A DNA stretch of 64,000 nt from Chryseobacterium limigenitum (GTDB taxonomy: Bacteria; Bacteroidota; Bacteroidia; Flavobacteriales; Weeksellaceae), in contig NZ_FPKW01000011.1 in assembly GCF_900114875.1 (NCBI RefSeq), positions 62,001-126,000 on the forward strand, in the 5' to 3' direction. The position numbers and the translations under genes are program-made. Every line of letters starts with the position of its first letter. Within the stretch, counting starts at the first letter, position 1. A model generated the notes under the pieces. That model searched no databases. It was not told the DNA's origin and saw only the letters and a program-made list of their open reading frames with translations. Below, in pieces: positions 43,942 through 52,613 of this stretch.

Positions 43942-46773
43942 TTAAAATGTTAAATTCATACCTACTGTATAAATTGCAGAGATTGGGTAAATATTATTAT
44001 CAATTCCCATTTGTACTCTATCCGTATTGGTAATCTCCGGTGAGAAACCATGATATTTGAAACTTGTCCAAGGATTTTGTGTGCTCACATATAATCTTAA
44101 TTTTGTGATAGAAAGAGCTTTGGCAAATTCTTTTGGCAAATTATACCCAACCTGAATATTTCTAATTCTGATATAACTTCCATCTTCAACGTAAAAGCTA
44201 TTGGGTGCAATAACTAATTGATTTGATGTAATCATAGAATTGGTATTAGAAGTACCTGCTCCATGCCATCTGTTTTCATACATATCTAAGTCCCAAGTTT
44301 CGCTACCAAAACGTTGTTCACGATTATAATTGTATATTTTATTACCAAATACACCTTGGAAATCAACAGCGATATCAATTGCATAAATATTAAAATTAAC
44401 TCCAAAACCATAAGTCCCTTTAGGAATCGGGTTTCCTAAGAATGTTTTATCTCTTGAGTCAATAATTCCATTGCCATCTTGATCTGCAAACTTAAACCAT
44501 CCGGCCTTTGCACCTGCCTGTCCTGATGCTGCAGCTTCTGCATCTGTTTGGAATACACCAGCTACATCATAACCATAGTAAGAGCCTACTGCCTGACCCG
44601 TTTGTAGTCTTACGATAGAGTTTCCAAATAAACTAGCACCTGTTTCTAAATATGAACCACCATAAACTGATGTAATTTCATTTTTAAGAGAGGCAAAATT
44701 ACCATAGATTCCAAAGCTAACATTTTCGCTAAATTTGGTGTTATAATTAACAGACACTTCAAAACCTCTGTTATTAAAAGAATAGGCATTGGTTTTAAAT
44801 GCATTCCAGTTACTTGCACCTGATACCGTTCCTTGGAAAACATTATAAACTATATTTTTGGAGTCTTTATCATAATAAGCTGCATCAATTTTAAGCTTAT
44901 TATTAAATAACGCCATTTCTAAACCAACATCTTTTCCTGTAGTAGTTTCCCATCCAATATTTGTATCTACAAATTGGTCAATAGTTGCAGCAGGATAACC
45001 CGCATTTCCAAAATATGCACCACCACCAATAATCGATATATTCTGGTTGAATCCTCTACCTACATTAGGATTACCCAACTCACCATAACTAGCTCTAAGT
45101 TTTAATAAATTGAAAACTTTCTGCTCGCTCATAAAATCTTCTTTAGATATTACCCAACCAGCACTAATTGCAGGAAAAGTTCTAGATCTATCAACATTGA
45201 TCTGCGAACTTGCATCTCTACGAATAGATGCATTTAATAAATACTTTCCTTTGTAATCATAATTCAATCTTCCAAAGAAAGATTGAATTCTTTGCTGATC
45301 TTGATCAACACCAGCAACAACATTATCATCTCTGTCTACACCAGTTACATATATAATATTTGTACCATTTGCAATGTCTAAAGAACCATTTGTTCCATCA
45401 TACTGAACATTTCTGGCCGAACTATAATCTTGAGATAAAGTAGTTCTTGTTCTTGAAAAACCTGCAAGCACGTCTAAATTATGATTTCCTAAGCTTTTTT
45501 TCCAATTGATGGTATTATCCCAAACATAGTTTCTATTTCTGAAATTTCTTGTAACCAATGTAGATGCTACTTGACTAGAAGCAGGAACGTAAGCAAGTGT
45601 TGGTGTATATTCATATTGGCTAGGGCTGTAACTATCACTTGAATAACTAGTTCTGAATGTGAAATTTTTCAAAAACTTCAATTCTCCCCATACATTATTA
45701 AGCAATCTTTCCTGTCTTACCTGAGAACGATATAAGTCTAACTTTGCTCTAGGATTAGGTATATTATATCCGTTAAAAAACTGATAATCACCTGTGCTAG
45801 GATTCATTACAGAAAATATAGGAGGAGCCGAATACGCATCTAACAATGGATTCTGTGCTACATCAGTACGCATTTTAGAAAAACTGAAATTATCTCCAAT
45901 CGTGATATTATCAGTTATTTTATAGCTAAGGTTGAATTTACTGCTAAATCTATTAAAACCACTTCCTGAATTAATTCCTTGACCTGCAGCAAGATTACCT
46001 TCATCCTGAAGATATCCTACACTACCATAATAATTAAGTTTTCCCAGACTTCCCATTGCAGAAAAATCATTGGAATTTATTATGCTTGTACGGAAAATCT
46101 CATCAAACCATTTTGTATCTCCGGAAAAATTTCCTCTTGAAATAAAATCTGAAGGTAGTGGATTAGGAACATCATTATTTATCTTTTCATTATATAGTTC
46201 CACATACTGATCGGAATTAACCATTTTAGGTACGTTGGTTACCTTTTTAAATCCTAAATAAGAATTAAAATTATAAACAGGCTTTCCTTTTCCTGTTTTG
46301 GTTTTAATAATAATAGCACCATTAGCTGCCTGAGCTCCAAAAATAGCCAAACTCGATGGATCTTTTAAAACACTCATTGATTCTATATCCTGAGAACCAA
46401 GATAAGAGATATCAGTCGTAATCATACCATCTACAATAAAAACGGTATTTCCTGTAAGAGAACCAACCCCTCTAATGTCTACTCTTGGAGAACCTCCTGG
46501 AGTACCAGAATTCGTAATGTTTACCCCCGCAAGTTTCCCCTGAATAGAACTAATAGGATTGGCATTGGGTTTATCCGCAAGATCTTTTGCAGAAACAACG
46601 CCAATACTTCCGGTAACATTTTCTTTTTTCTGAGATCCATATCCAATCATCACTACCTCCTCGATCTTCTGCTCTTTCAGACTATCTTTTTTGGGAGTAG
46701 TCTGCGCATTGACATTCATACCAAAGTATAGAACAGCAATGAGACAAGAATACTTTAAATCACTTTGTTTCAT
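43942..46773 (-). CDS. SusC/RagA-family TonB-linked outer-membrane transporter
   Basis: TonB-dependent importer for oligosaccharides, paired with SusD. 943 residues: signal peptide ending NVNAQ, TonB-box-like EEVVMIGYGSQKKEN (about 40-53), plug domain about 55-165 (VDIRGVGSLTGNTVFIVDGM; SMSVLKDPSSLAIFGAQAANGAIIIKTK) and a barrel to the C-terminal Phe (VGMNLTF). The N-terminal carboxypeptidase-regulatory-like domain present in many SusC proteins is absent, so this is the short form. First gene of the operon; no regulator gene (SARP, hybrid two-component, ECF/anti-sigma) is adjacent. Confidence 0.96.
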   Translation of the reverse strand: MKQSDLKYSCLIAVLYFGMNVNAQTTPKKDSLKEQKIEEVVMIGYGSQKKENVTGSIGVVSAKDLADKPNANPISSIQGKLAGVNITNSGTPGGSPRVDIRGVGSLTGNTVFIVDGMITTDISYLGSQDIESMSVLKDPSSLAIFGAQAANGAIIIKTKTGKGKPVYNFNSYLGFKKVTNVPKMVNSDQYVELYNEKINNDVPNPLPSDFISRGNFSGDTKWFDEIFRTSIINSNDFSAMGSLGKLNYYGSVGYLQDEGNLAAGQGINSGSGFNRFSSKFNLSYKITDNITIGDNFSFSKMRTDVAQNPLLDAYSAPPIFSVMNPSTGDYQFFNGYNIPNPRAKLDLYRSQVRQERLLNNVWGELKFLKNFTFRTSYSSDSYSPSQYEYTPTLAYVPASSQVASTLVTRNFRNRNYVWDNTINWKKSLGNHNLDVLAGFSRTRTTLSQDYSSARNVQYDGTNGSLDIANGTNIIYVTGVDRDDNVVAGVDQDQQRIQSFFGRLNYDYKGKYLLNASIRRDASSQINVDRSRTFPAISAGWVISKEDFMSEQKVFNLLKLRASYGELGNPNVGRGFNQNISIIGGGAYFGNAGYPAATIDQFVDTNIGWETTTGKDVGLEMALFNNKLKIDAAYYDKDSKNIVYNVFQGTVSGASNWNAFKTNAYSFNNRGFEVSVNYNTKFSENVSFGIYGNFASLKNEITSVYGGSYLETGASLFGNSIVRLQTGQAVGSYYGYDVAGVFQTDAEAAASGQAGAKAGWFKFADQDGNGIIDSRDKTFLGNPIPKGTYGFGVNFNIYAIDIAVDFQGVFGNKIYNYNREQRFGSETWDLDMYENRWHGAGTSNTNSMITSNQLVIAPNSFYVEDGSYIRIRNIQVGYNLPKEFAKALSITKLRLYVSTQNPWTSFKYHGFSPEITNTDRVQMGIDNNIYPISAIYTVGMNLTF

Positions 46774-46877
46774 ATAGTTTCAATTTATTTGTACAATCAA
46801 TTATTTATAAAAAGATTTAGTGTCTTTTTATCATCTTTATTCGAGTCGTTTCGTATTTCTCAAAAAAAGACATTAGC

Positions 46878-46885
46878 CAAAATTA
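46878..46885 (-). promoter_or_regulatory. -7 box (TAATTTTG) of the SusCD operon
   Basis: TAnnTTTG on the minus strand about 105 bases before the susC start. No TTG is found at the expected distance, which is compatible with an activator-dependent promoter, but the call is weak. Confidence 0.35.
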
Positions 46886-47080
46886 TAAAAATATATGTTA
46901 CATAGTTAATATTTCTTAAAAATTCTGAAAATTAATAACAAATCAATATTAAGAATAAGTAATATTAAAATTCAATACCATTTCATTAAATAAAATTACA
47001 TATTAAGAGAAAAAATGCAATCGATTCACCAATAGCTTATCATAAAAAACGTCCCAATTTAAGGAGTTAAATTTAAAATT

Positions 47081-47110
47081 TTGTTAAACAGAGAATACTC
47101 GTTAAATTTG
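47081..47110 (+). promoter_or_regulatory. Bacteroidota-type promoter of the DUF4197 gene
   Basis: TTG (47081-47083), 19-base spacer, TAAATTTG (47103-47110): an exact match to the consensus. The predicted start near 47117 leaves a leader of about 33 bases. Confidence 0.65.
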
Positions 47111-47149
47111 GCTCACAATTTGAGAATGTTAAAGATTAATAAAAAATAA

Positions 47150-47821
47150 ATGAAAAAATATATCATAGCTGCTGCTTTAATCATTGGTACCGGTACAATT
47201 ATCAATACAACCATGCAGTCTTGCACTACTTTAGCGACTACCGATTTAGGGCTTTCTGTTATTAAAAAGCTTTTATTAAACGGTATCAATAAAGGAATGG
47301 GAATTTATGGTAACAAAGACGCCTTTCTGCAAAACAATTTGGTTGACAAAGCTTTACCAAAAGAGTTGAGAGATATTAATTCTACATTAGAAAAAATTGC
47401 TCCGTCATTGGTTGCCAAAGAAAAAGATTACATCGCTCAGGCGGCTTCCTATACGGTGAATGTTTCAAGACCTATTTTGGAAGGAGCTGTGAACAGCCTG
47501 AATGCTCAGGATGTTACGAGAATTATTCAGGGAACTACAGCGACTCAAATACTGAAAGAAAAAACTCAGCAACAATTGGTGGCAGCTATTATGCCTAAAG
47601 TTGATGAACAATTGAATCAATACGGTATCGTTAAAACCATCAATACCGCTTTATCCGGAAGCAATTTATTAGGAAGTCTGCTTGGGGGAAATAAAAATAC
47701 GGTAAGCTCGGGAGGTTTAAGTCAGTTGGCTTCCGAACAAATGGTCAATGGCTTATTCAATATCATTGAAGATTACGAACACCAGAACTCCAAGGCTCTT
47801 TTAGGACCTCTTGGAAAATAA
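47150..47821 (+). CDS. DUF4197 family envelope protein
   Basis: 223 residues. The N-terminus is a signal sequence with a Cys in MQSCTT (Cys25), so probably a lipoprotein. The rest matches DUF4197: GLSVIKKLLLNGINKGMGIYGNKDAFLQN, PKELRDINSTLEKIAP and a Gly/Ser-rich segment before the C-terminus. Function unknown in the family. It has a strong promoter of its own and is followed by a DUF493 gene after 42 bases. Confidence 0.85.
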   Translation: MKKYIIAAALIIGTGTIINTTMQSCTTLATTDLGLSVIKKLLLNGINKGMGIYGNKDAFLQNNLVDKALPKELRDINSTLEKIAPSLVAKEKDYIAQAASYTVNVSRPILEGAVNSLNAQDVTRIIQGTTATQILKEKTQQQLVAAIMPKVDEQLNQYGIVKTINTALSGSNLLGSLLGGNKNTVSSGGLSQLASEQMVNGLFNIIEDYEHQNSKALLGPLGK

Positions 47822-47863
47822 AAAAAATTTCGCTATATTTATATATAAAATTAAAATTTGCAG

Positions 47864-48169
47864 ATGGATATATTACAAGGAAATCAACACGCAAACCCTG
47901 AGGAATTCTATAATTCTTTGAGGGAAAAGCTGGAAGATCATCATGATTTTCCGGAAGATTATTTATTTAAATTCATAATCCCAACCGATCAGTCTAAACT
48001 TACTGAAATTTACAGAGTTTTTGACGGAATCAAATTTACCCTGGGAAACCGCGAAAGTAAAAATGGAAAATATACAGCCTGCAATATCAATGCATTTGTT
48101 TTAGATGCTCATCAGGTAGTTAAAATTTATAAAGAAGTCGCAAAAATAGAAGGAGTAATTCTTCTTTAA
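47864..48169 (+). CDS. DUF493 (YbeD-like) family protein
   Basis: 101 residues from the ATG at 47864; a TTG two codons earlier is also in frame. Small cytoplasmic protein with the ferredoxin-like DUF493 pattern: FYNSLREKLEDHHDFPEDYLFKFIIP, then RESKNGKYTACNINAFVLDAHQVVKIYKEV. In other bacteria such proteins have a regulatory or lipoate-related link that is not established. Ends at a two-way terminator. Confidence 0.85.
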   Translation: MDILQGNQHANPEEFYNSLREKLEDHHDFPEDYLFKFIIPTDQSKLTEIYRVFDGIKFTLGNRESKNGKYTACNINAFVLDAHQVVKIYKEVAKIEGVILL

Positions 48170-48174
48170 AAAGA

Positions 48175-48203
48175 AAAAAGTCAGCGTTATGCTGACTTTT
48201 TGT
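48175..48203. terminator. Bidirectional terminator
   Basis: AAAAAGTCAGC (48175-48185), 5-base loop, GCTGACTTTTT (48191-48201). It separates the converging DUF493 and ArsC-family genes. Confidence 0.9.
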
Positions 48204-48229
48204 TTATATTTTTAATGTTAATGTTAAAA

Positions 48230-48580
48230 TTACTTTTCTATAAAGAACTTTACGTTATCAATTGGTCTTCCCAGCATGGCAACGGAACCTTTTATTAAAA
48301 TTGGCCTTTGTATCAGAGACGGATTTTCAGATAAAATCTTAATCCACTCTTCTTCAGAATAATTCTTATTGGCAAAATTATCCATGTATAATTTTTCAGT
48401 CTTACGGATGATATGAAAAACACTTTGGTTAAGCTTTTTCAAGACCGTTTTAATTTCCAAAATGCTTAGTGGATCTTCAGTCATATTGATGATCTCAAAC
48501 GGCACTCCATTCTCATCCAAATATTCCAAAACGGCATTTGATTTTGAACAATTTCCATTATGTAAAACCTTAACTAACAT
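48230..48580 (-). CDS. ArsC/Spx-family protein (arsenate reductase-like)
   Basis: 116 residues, thioredoxin-like ArsC family. The N-terminal HNGNCSKSNAVLEYL holds the family Cys11, and the C-terminal NPSLIQRPILIKGSVAMLGRPI holds the conserved Arg-Pro. No ars genes are near, and the family includes proteins that do not reduce arsenate, so the role may be a general glutaredoxin-like one. The fold is sure, the activity is not. Confidence 0.85.
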   Translation of the reverse strand: MLVKVLHNGNCSKSNAVLEYLDENGVPFEIINMTEDPLSILEIKTVLKKLNQSVFHIIRKTEKLYMDNFANKNYSEEEWIKILSENPSLIQRPILIKGSVAMLGRPIDNVKFFIEK

Positions 48581-48668
48581 TTTATTTGTATTTAAAAAAT
48601 TAAACTTGAGTCTATCAAATGTAGTAACAAATCAAGTCATAAGACTCTTAATTAATGATAAATAAATG

Positions 48669-49283
48669 TTAAAACAACCCGTTCAGTTCTGCTTCTATCT
48701 TTTCAAGGATAAATCCGAAATCTTCTGGTTTTTCAACAAAATCAAGATCATCAACTTCGATAATTAAAAGCTTACCTTCCGTATAACTCGAGATCCATTT
48801 TTCGTATTTCTGATTCAGTTTTGAAAGATATTCAATACTGATTGATGCTTCATATTCTCTTCCCCTTTTGTATATTTTTTTCACCAAATTCGGAACATCA
48901 GATTTCAAATAAATTAATAAATCCGGCGCAGAAACAAAGTTTTTCATCAAATCGAAAACAGAAATATAATTATTAAAATCTCTGGTCGAAAGAAGATTCA
49001 TATCATTTAAGTTTTCTGCAAAAATGTGAGCGTCTTCGTATATCGTACGATCCTGGATAATGTTTTTTCCACTCTCTCTGATTTCCTTTACCTGACGAAA
49101 TCTACTTCCCAAAAAATAGATCTGAAGTGCAAAACTCCATTTGCTCATATCCGCGTAAAAATCCTCCAGATAAGGATTATGGTCTACATCTTCAAATTGC
49201 GCATCCCATCCGTAATGCTTTGAAAGCAAGGTCGTTAATGTAGTTTTTCCTGCTCCAATATTCCCTGTAACTGCAATATGCAT
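48669..49283 (-). CDS. Deoxynucleoside kinase
   Basis: Salvage kinase that phosphorylates deoxyadenosine, deoxyguanosine or deoxycytidine with ATP. 204 residues: P-loop GNIGAGKT (7-14), the substrate-site DRTIYED near 98, and the lid region KKIYKRGREYE near 140. Start chosen at the only sensible Met. It lies 39 bases after the propeller-like protein gene on the same strand. Base specificity cannot be read from sequence alone. Confidence 0.92.
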   Translation of the reverse strand: MHIAVTGNIGAGKTTLTTLLSKHYGWDAQFEDVDHNPYLEDFYADMSKWSFALQIYFLGSRFRQVKEIRESGKNIIQDRTIYEDAHIFAENLNDMNLLSTRDFNNYISVFDLMKNFVSAPDLLIYLKSDVPNLVKKIYKRGREYEASISIEYLSKLNQKYEKWISSYTEGKLLIIEVDDLDFVEKPEDFGFILEKIEAELNGLF

Positions 49284-49322
49284 AATTTCCCTTAATGTTT
49301 TACTGTTTAATTGCTTATATAA

Positions 49323-50258
49323 CTAAATACCAAACTTCTGAACTTCGGAAATCTCATTGATCAGTTTCTCCAAATTCTCTCCTGCAGGTTGTTCCGAAGA
49401 TCCGTTTTTAGATTTTTCTTCACTTTTTCCTATAGGCTGATCCGTTGACTTATTCTCTGGTTCAGGCTCTGTTTGCCACTTGGTTTCTTTACTTTTTTCG
49501 AGGTTGTAAAGATAAAGGTTGTTGGCTTTGATTTCAAAATAAGAAAGGGTATTTTTATCCACAATTTGCGCATCGGGATCTTCAAAAATTTTCACCATTT
49601 CTTTTTCAGGAATGTATTTTAAAATCGAATTATTGGTAATTACTAAAATAAATTCATTTTCTCTCCTGAAACGCTTCCCATTTTCAATGGGAGCTTCAAA
49701 GAGCTTTTCAAATTTAAAATTATAAATCTTAATGTGCTTTTTGGTTAAAATATAGATCTTATTTTCAAAAACCATCAAATCCATCAAGTCGTCAAAACTT
49801 GCATCAAAAGGATAAGAATTGATCATTGTTTCGTTTCTGAAATTATATTGAATTAATCGCTTCATGCTGTCATCCAACAACCATAACTGCTGCAGATCTT
49901 CTGCGTAAGCCATTCTTATAAATCCGAATTTTTGTTTAAAATCTACTTTCTGAATTTCATTAAGATTTTGATCTACAAACTTCATTTCCTGAGCATTTTC
50001 AGAAAAGAAAGCAATACTCAACGGATTCTGAACATTCTGAACTTTAAAAGGAACTGTAAACATCAGTTTACCAAGCTGTTTCCCTAAAGAATCATACTTT
50101 GTAAAACTGAAATCCTTGTTTTTATAGATGTACAGATTTCCATAATCATCAGCAAGCATATCTTTTGCCTCCTTTAACATTAACGTATCAAAAGGAATTG
50201 ACTTCTGTGCAGACAATGAACAGAATAGAATGATCAATAATAAGTTTAATAATTTCAA
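49323..50258 (-). CDS. Hypothetical secreted protein, beta-propeller-like
   Basis: 311 residues with a signal peptide ending SLSAQ. The mature part shows repeated short strand motifs (YGNLYIYKNKDFSFTKYDSLG, QQLWLLDDSMKRLIQYN, NKIYILTKKHIKIYN, NEFILVITNNSILKYIPE) consistent with a propeller. The last 50 residues are a low-complexity Glu/Lys/Ser/Pro tail. Function unknown; possibly an envelope protein cotranscribed with the deoxynucleoside kinase. Confidence 0.75.
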   Translation of the reverse strand: MKLLNLLLIILFCSLSAQKSIPFDTLMLKEAKDMLADDYGNLYIYKNKDFSFTKYDSLGKQLGKLMFTVPFKVQNVQNPLSIAFFSENAQEMKFVDQNLNEIQKVDFKQKFGFIRMAYAEDLQQLWLLDDSMKRLIQYNFRNETMINSYPFDASFDDLMDLMVFENKIYILTKKHIKIYNFKFEKLFEAPIENGKRFRRENEFILVITNNSILKYIPEKEMVKIFEDPDAQIVDKNTLSYFEIKANNLYLYNLEKSKETKWQTEPEPENKSTDQPIGKSEEKSKNGSSEQPAGENLEKLINEISEVQKFGI

Positions 50259-50336
50259 AAGTTCTTTTTTCTAAGATAAAATTTTGTGGACACTACCAAT
50301 TTACATACTTTATTGTATTCAAATTGAAATTGTTGC

Positions 50337-51362
50337 TTATTTAATGGCAACTTCATAAATTTTAGACCATTTTTTACCTGTAATCAGCATATTATCACCT
50401 TTAAAAGCGATACCATTTAAAACGCGTTCGCTGTCATTCTGTGCATTTTCTTCGGTGATTTTCGTAAAATCAAATTTGCCGACCGTTTCTCCGGTTGCAG
50501 GATTTATTTTTAAAATAATCGGTTTATGCCAAACATTTGCATAGATAAATCCATTATGATATTCCAGTTCATTGATCTGGTTATAAATATCTTTATATCC
50601 ACCAACAGGAACGGTTTTCACCACTTTTGAAGGATCATTAACATCCAAAAAATACAGATTGTTTGAACCGTCATCTGCAATCAGGTTTTCCCCGTCATAA
50701 GTGAGCCCCCAACCTTCTCCAAACTCATTAGGTAAAGGAAATTCCGATATTTTCTTTAAAGTATTTTTATCGTATACAAAACCTTTTTTATTCTGATATG
50801 TTAACTGATAAATTTTATCACCAGCGATTGCACAACCTTCTGAAAAGATGTCAGCAGGCTGTTTCTCCGTAATAATCGGAGTGGTAGTTCCCAACGTATA
50901 TTTTATCAATTGAGAAGCATTGGCCAACCCGTCACTTTCATAAATGGTATTGCCTTCGATAAGAAATCCTTCAACAAAATTATTGGGATCGTGAGGATAT
51001 TCTTTTACAATTTCGTAGGAAATATTTTGCTCTGGAGTTTTTGTAAATACATTAATTGTTGCATCCTGATTTAATGTCTCGCCACCTTTTGTTTTAATGT
51101 TAAAAGTGACTTCATTATCCCCAAATGTGAAAAATTTGGGATCGATCGTTAAATCAGATGTTTCTTTTTCTCCGAAGCTGATGCTAATACTTTCGGCGTT
51201 TTCTGTAACATCTTTCGGAAGCTCAAGTTTATCACCAAAATGATATCCTTTAGTTTCCATTGAGTTGTTATAATCACTTAAACTTCCCAATATTTCCTTG
51301 TCTTTATTACAGGAAATTAATGACAAAACCGCTGCAAAACCAATTATTATATTTCTTTTCAT
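50337..51362 (-). CDS. Glutaminyl-peptide cyclotransferase, copy 1 (divergent)
   Basis: Plant-type glutaminyl cyclase that converts N-terminal Gln to pyroglutamate. 341 residues: lipobox LISC, an Ig-like N-terminal domain about 20-115, then a five-bladed propeller from about 118 (EYPHDPNNFVEG ... TIYESDG ... GEGWGLTYDGENLIADDGS ... NELEYHNGFIYANVW). Compared with its tandem neighbour it has Glu for Gln in the FVQG motif and Asp for Ser in the LIxSDGS motif, both usual family positions, so its activity may differ. About 70% identical to copy 2 by eye. Outer envelope location is likely from the lipoprotein signal. Confidence 0.88.
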   Translation of the reverse strand: MKRNIIIGFAAVLSLISCNKDKEILGSLSDYNNSMETKGYHFGDKLELPKDVTENAESISISFGEKETSDLTIDPKFFTFGDNEVTFNIKTKGGETLNQDATINVFTKTPEQNISYEIVKEYPHDPNNFVEGFLIEGNTIYESDGLANASQLIKYTLGTTTPIITEKQPADIFSEGCAIAGDKIYQLTYQNKKGFVYDKNTLKKISEFPLPNEFGEGWGLTYDGENLIADDGSNNLYFLDVNDPSKVVKTVPVGGYKDIYNQINELEYHNGFIYANVWHKPIILKINPATGETVGKFDFTKITEENAQNDSERVLNGIAFKGDNMLITGKKWSKIYEVAIK

Positions 51363-51381
51363 TGATGATCTAAATATGTTT

Positions 51382-51389
51382 CAAAAATA
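51382..51389 (-). promoter_or_regulatory. -7 box (TATTTTTG) of cyclotransferase copy 1
   Basis: Perfect TAnnTTTG box on the minus strand 19 bases before the start codon; no TTG at -33. The second copy has the same box at the same distance (52551-52558). Confidence 0.45.
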
Positions 51390-51407
51390 GGGAATTTATT
51401 GCTTAAA

Positions 51408-51479
51408 TTAGGTTTTGGCTAAAGCCGATTTGACCGATGTTATATAAAAAAACGGGCTAAAGCCCGTTCCTATTGATGT
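51408..51479. repeat. Structured intergenic repeat, family B, copy 2; terminator-like
   Basis: TTAGGTTTTGGCTAAAGCCG at the left, hairpin AACGGGCT/AGCCCGTT (51451-51468) at the right. On the minus strand the hairpin is followed by seven T, so this copy can terminate transcripts from the second cyclotransferase gene. Confidence 0.75.
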
Positions 51480-51507
51480 GTTATTATCAAATTTTATTTT
51501 CTAAAAG

Positions 51508-52530
51508 TTACTTTACAGCAACTTCATAAATTTTAGACCAGTTTTTCCCTGTTACCAACATATTTTTACCTTTGAAAGCAATTCCGTTCAATACATCATC
51601 GCTTCCTTTCGTGTTTTGTTTTGCAATATCAGTAAAATCAAATGTTCCGACTACTTCCCCATTTTCAGGATTAATTTTTAGAATAATTGGTTTCTGCCAA
51701 ACGTTTGCATAAATAAATCCGTTGTGGAATTCAAGCTCGTTCAATTGATCGTAAGCCTGAGAGCTTCCTGCAACAGCAATGTATTTTACCAATTTTGTAG
51801 GATTATTCGGGTCAAGGAAATACAATAATTTGCTTCCGTCTGATGCGATAAGATTTTTACCGTCATACGTTAATCCCCAACCTTCTCCCAGCACATTCGG
51901 ATACGCAAAGCTTGACAATAATTTTAATGAATTTTTATCATAAATATAACCTTTTTTGCTCTGCCATGTTAATTGATAAACTTTATCCCCAACAATTGTA
52001 CTTCCTTCAGAAAAATCTTCCTGAGCCTGTTTTGTAGAAGCGAGAGGCGTTGTAGTTCCCAACGTATATTTTAAAATCTGAGAAGAACCGTTTTGTCCGT
52101 CACTTTCATAGATCGTATTGCCTTCCACCTGAAAACCCTGTACGAAATTTTTAGGATCATGAGGATATTCTGCAATGATTTGATATGAGATTTTTTTCTC
52201 AGGATTCTTTGCGAATACATTGATGGTTGCATCCTGATTGAGGGTTTCACCGCCTTTTGTTTTGATATTAAAAGTTACTGCATTATCTCCTAAAGTAAAG
52301 AATTTAGGATCAATCGTAAGGTTTGAAGTTTCTTTGTCTCCGAAACTGATCGTAACATTTTCTGCATTTTCTGCAACATCTTTTGGAAGCTCCAGTTTAT
52401 CACCAAAATGATAACCTTTAGTTTCCATAGAGGTATTATAATCGTTTAAGCTGTTCAGAATTTTTTCATCTTTGTTACAAGATGTCAAGAACAAAATTGC
52501 TGCAAAACCTGCAATTATATTTTTTTTCAT
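51508..52530 (-). CDS. Glutaminyl-peptide cyclotransferase, copy 2
   Basis: 340 residues with the same architecture as its neighbour: lipobox LTSC, Ig-like domain, propeller. Here the family motifs are intact (DPKNFVQG, NTIYESDGQNGSSQILKY, GEGWGLTYDGKNLIASDGS, LNELEFHNGFIYANVW), so this is the better candidate for an active cyclase. In Bacteroidota most secreted proteins expose an N-terminal Gln after signal peptidase cleavage, and a cyclase of this type converts it to pyroglutamate (established as the Q-rule). Many proteins in this window fit that rule. Confidence 0.92.
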   Translation of the reverse strand: MKKNIIAGFAAILFLTSCNKDEKILNSLNDYNTSMETKGYHFGDKLELPKDVAENAENVTISFGDKETSNLTIDPKFFTLGDNAVTFNIKTKGGETLNQDATINVFAKNPEKKISYQIIAEYPHDPKNFVQGFQVEGNTIYESDGQNGSSQILKYTLGTTTPLASTKQAQEDFSEGSTIVGDKVYQLTWQSKKGYIYDKNSLKLLSSFAYPNVLGEGWGLTYDGKNLIASDGSKLLYFLDPNNPTKLVKYIAVAGSSQAYDQLNELEFHNGFIYANVWQKPIILKINPENGEVVGTFDFTDIAKQNTKGSDDVLNGIAFKGKNMLVTGKNWSKIYEVAVK

Positions 52531-52550
52531 TGAATTTCAAAATATTTCCC

Positions 52551-52558
52551 CAAAAATA
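52551..52558 (-). promoter_or_regulatory. -7 box (TATTTTTG) of cyclotransferase copy 2
   Basis: Perfect TAnnTTTG box on the minus strand 20 bases before the start codon; the -33 region is unclear. Confidence 0.45.
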
Positions 52559-52613
52559 GCAAATTTTATTCCGCTTTGCTAATAGGCTGGCCAAATTGTA
52601 ATATCCCTGAAAT

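Larger units (their letters stand above)
46774..47149. other. Divergent intergenic region between susC and the DUF4197 gene
   Basis: About 375 AT-rich bases with a promoter-like element at each end (46878-46885 minus; 47081-47110 plus). I see no gene, RNA or strong hairpin. Confidence 0.5.

Noticed and set aside
42507..46773. Possibility that SusC is truncated or pseudogenised because it lacks the N-terminal regulatory-like domain
   Set aside because: Signal peptide, TonB box, plug and C-terminal aromatic residue are all present in one frame, and short SusC forms exist; no frameshift is seen.
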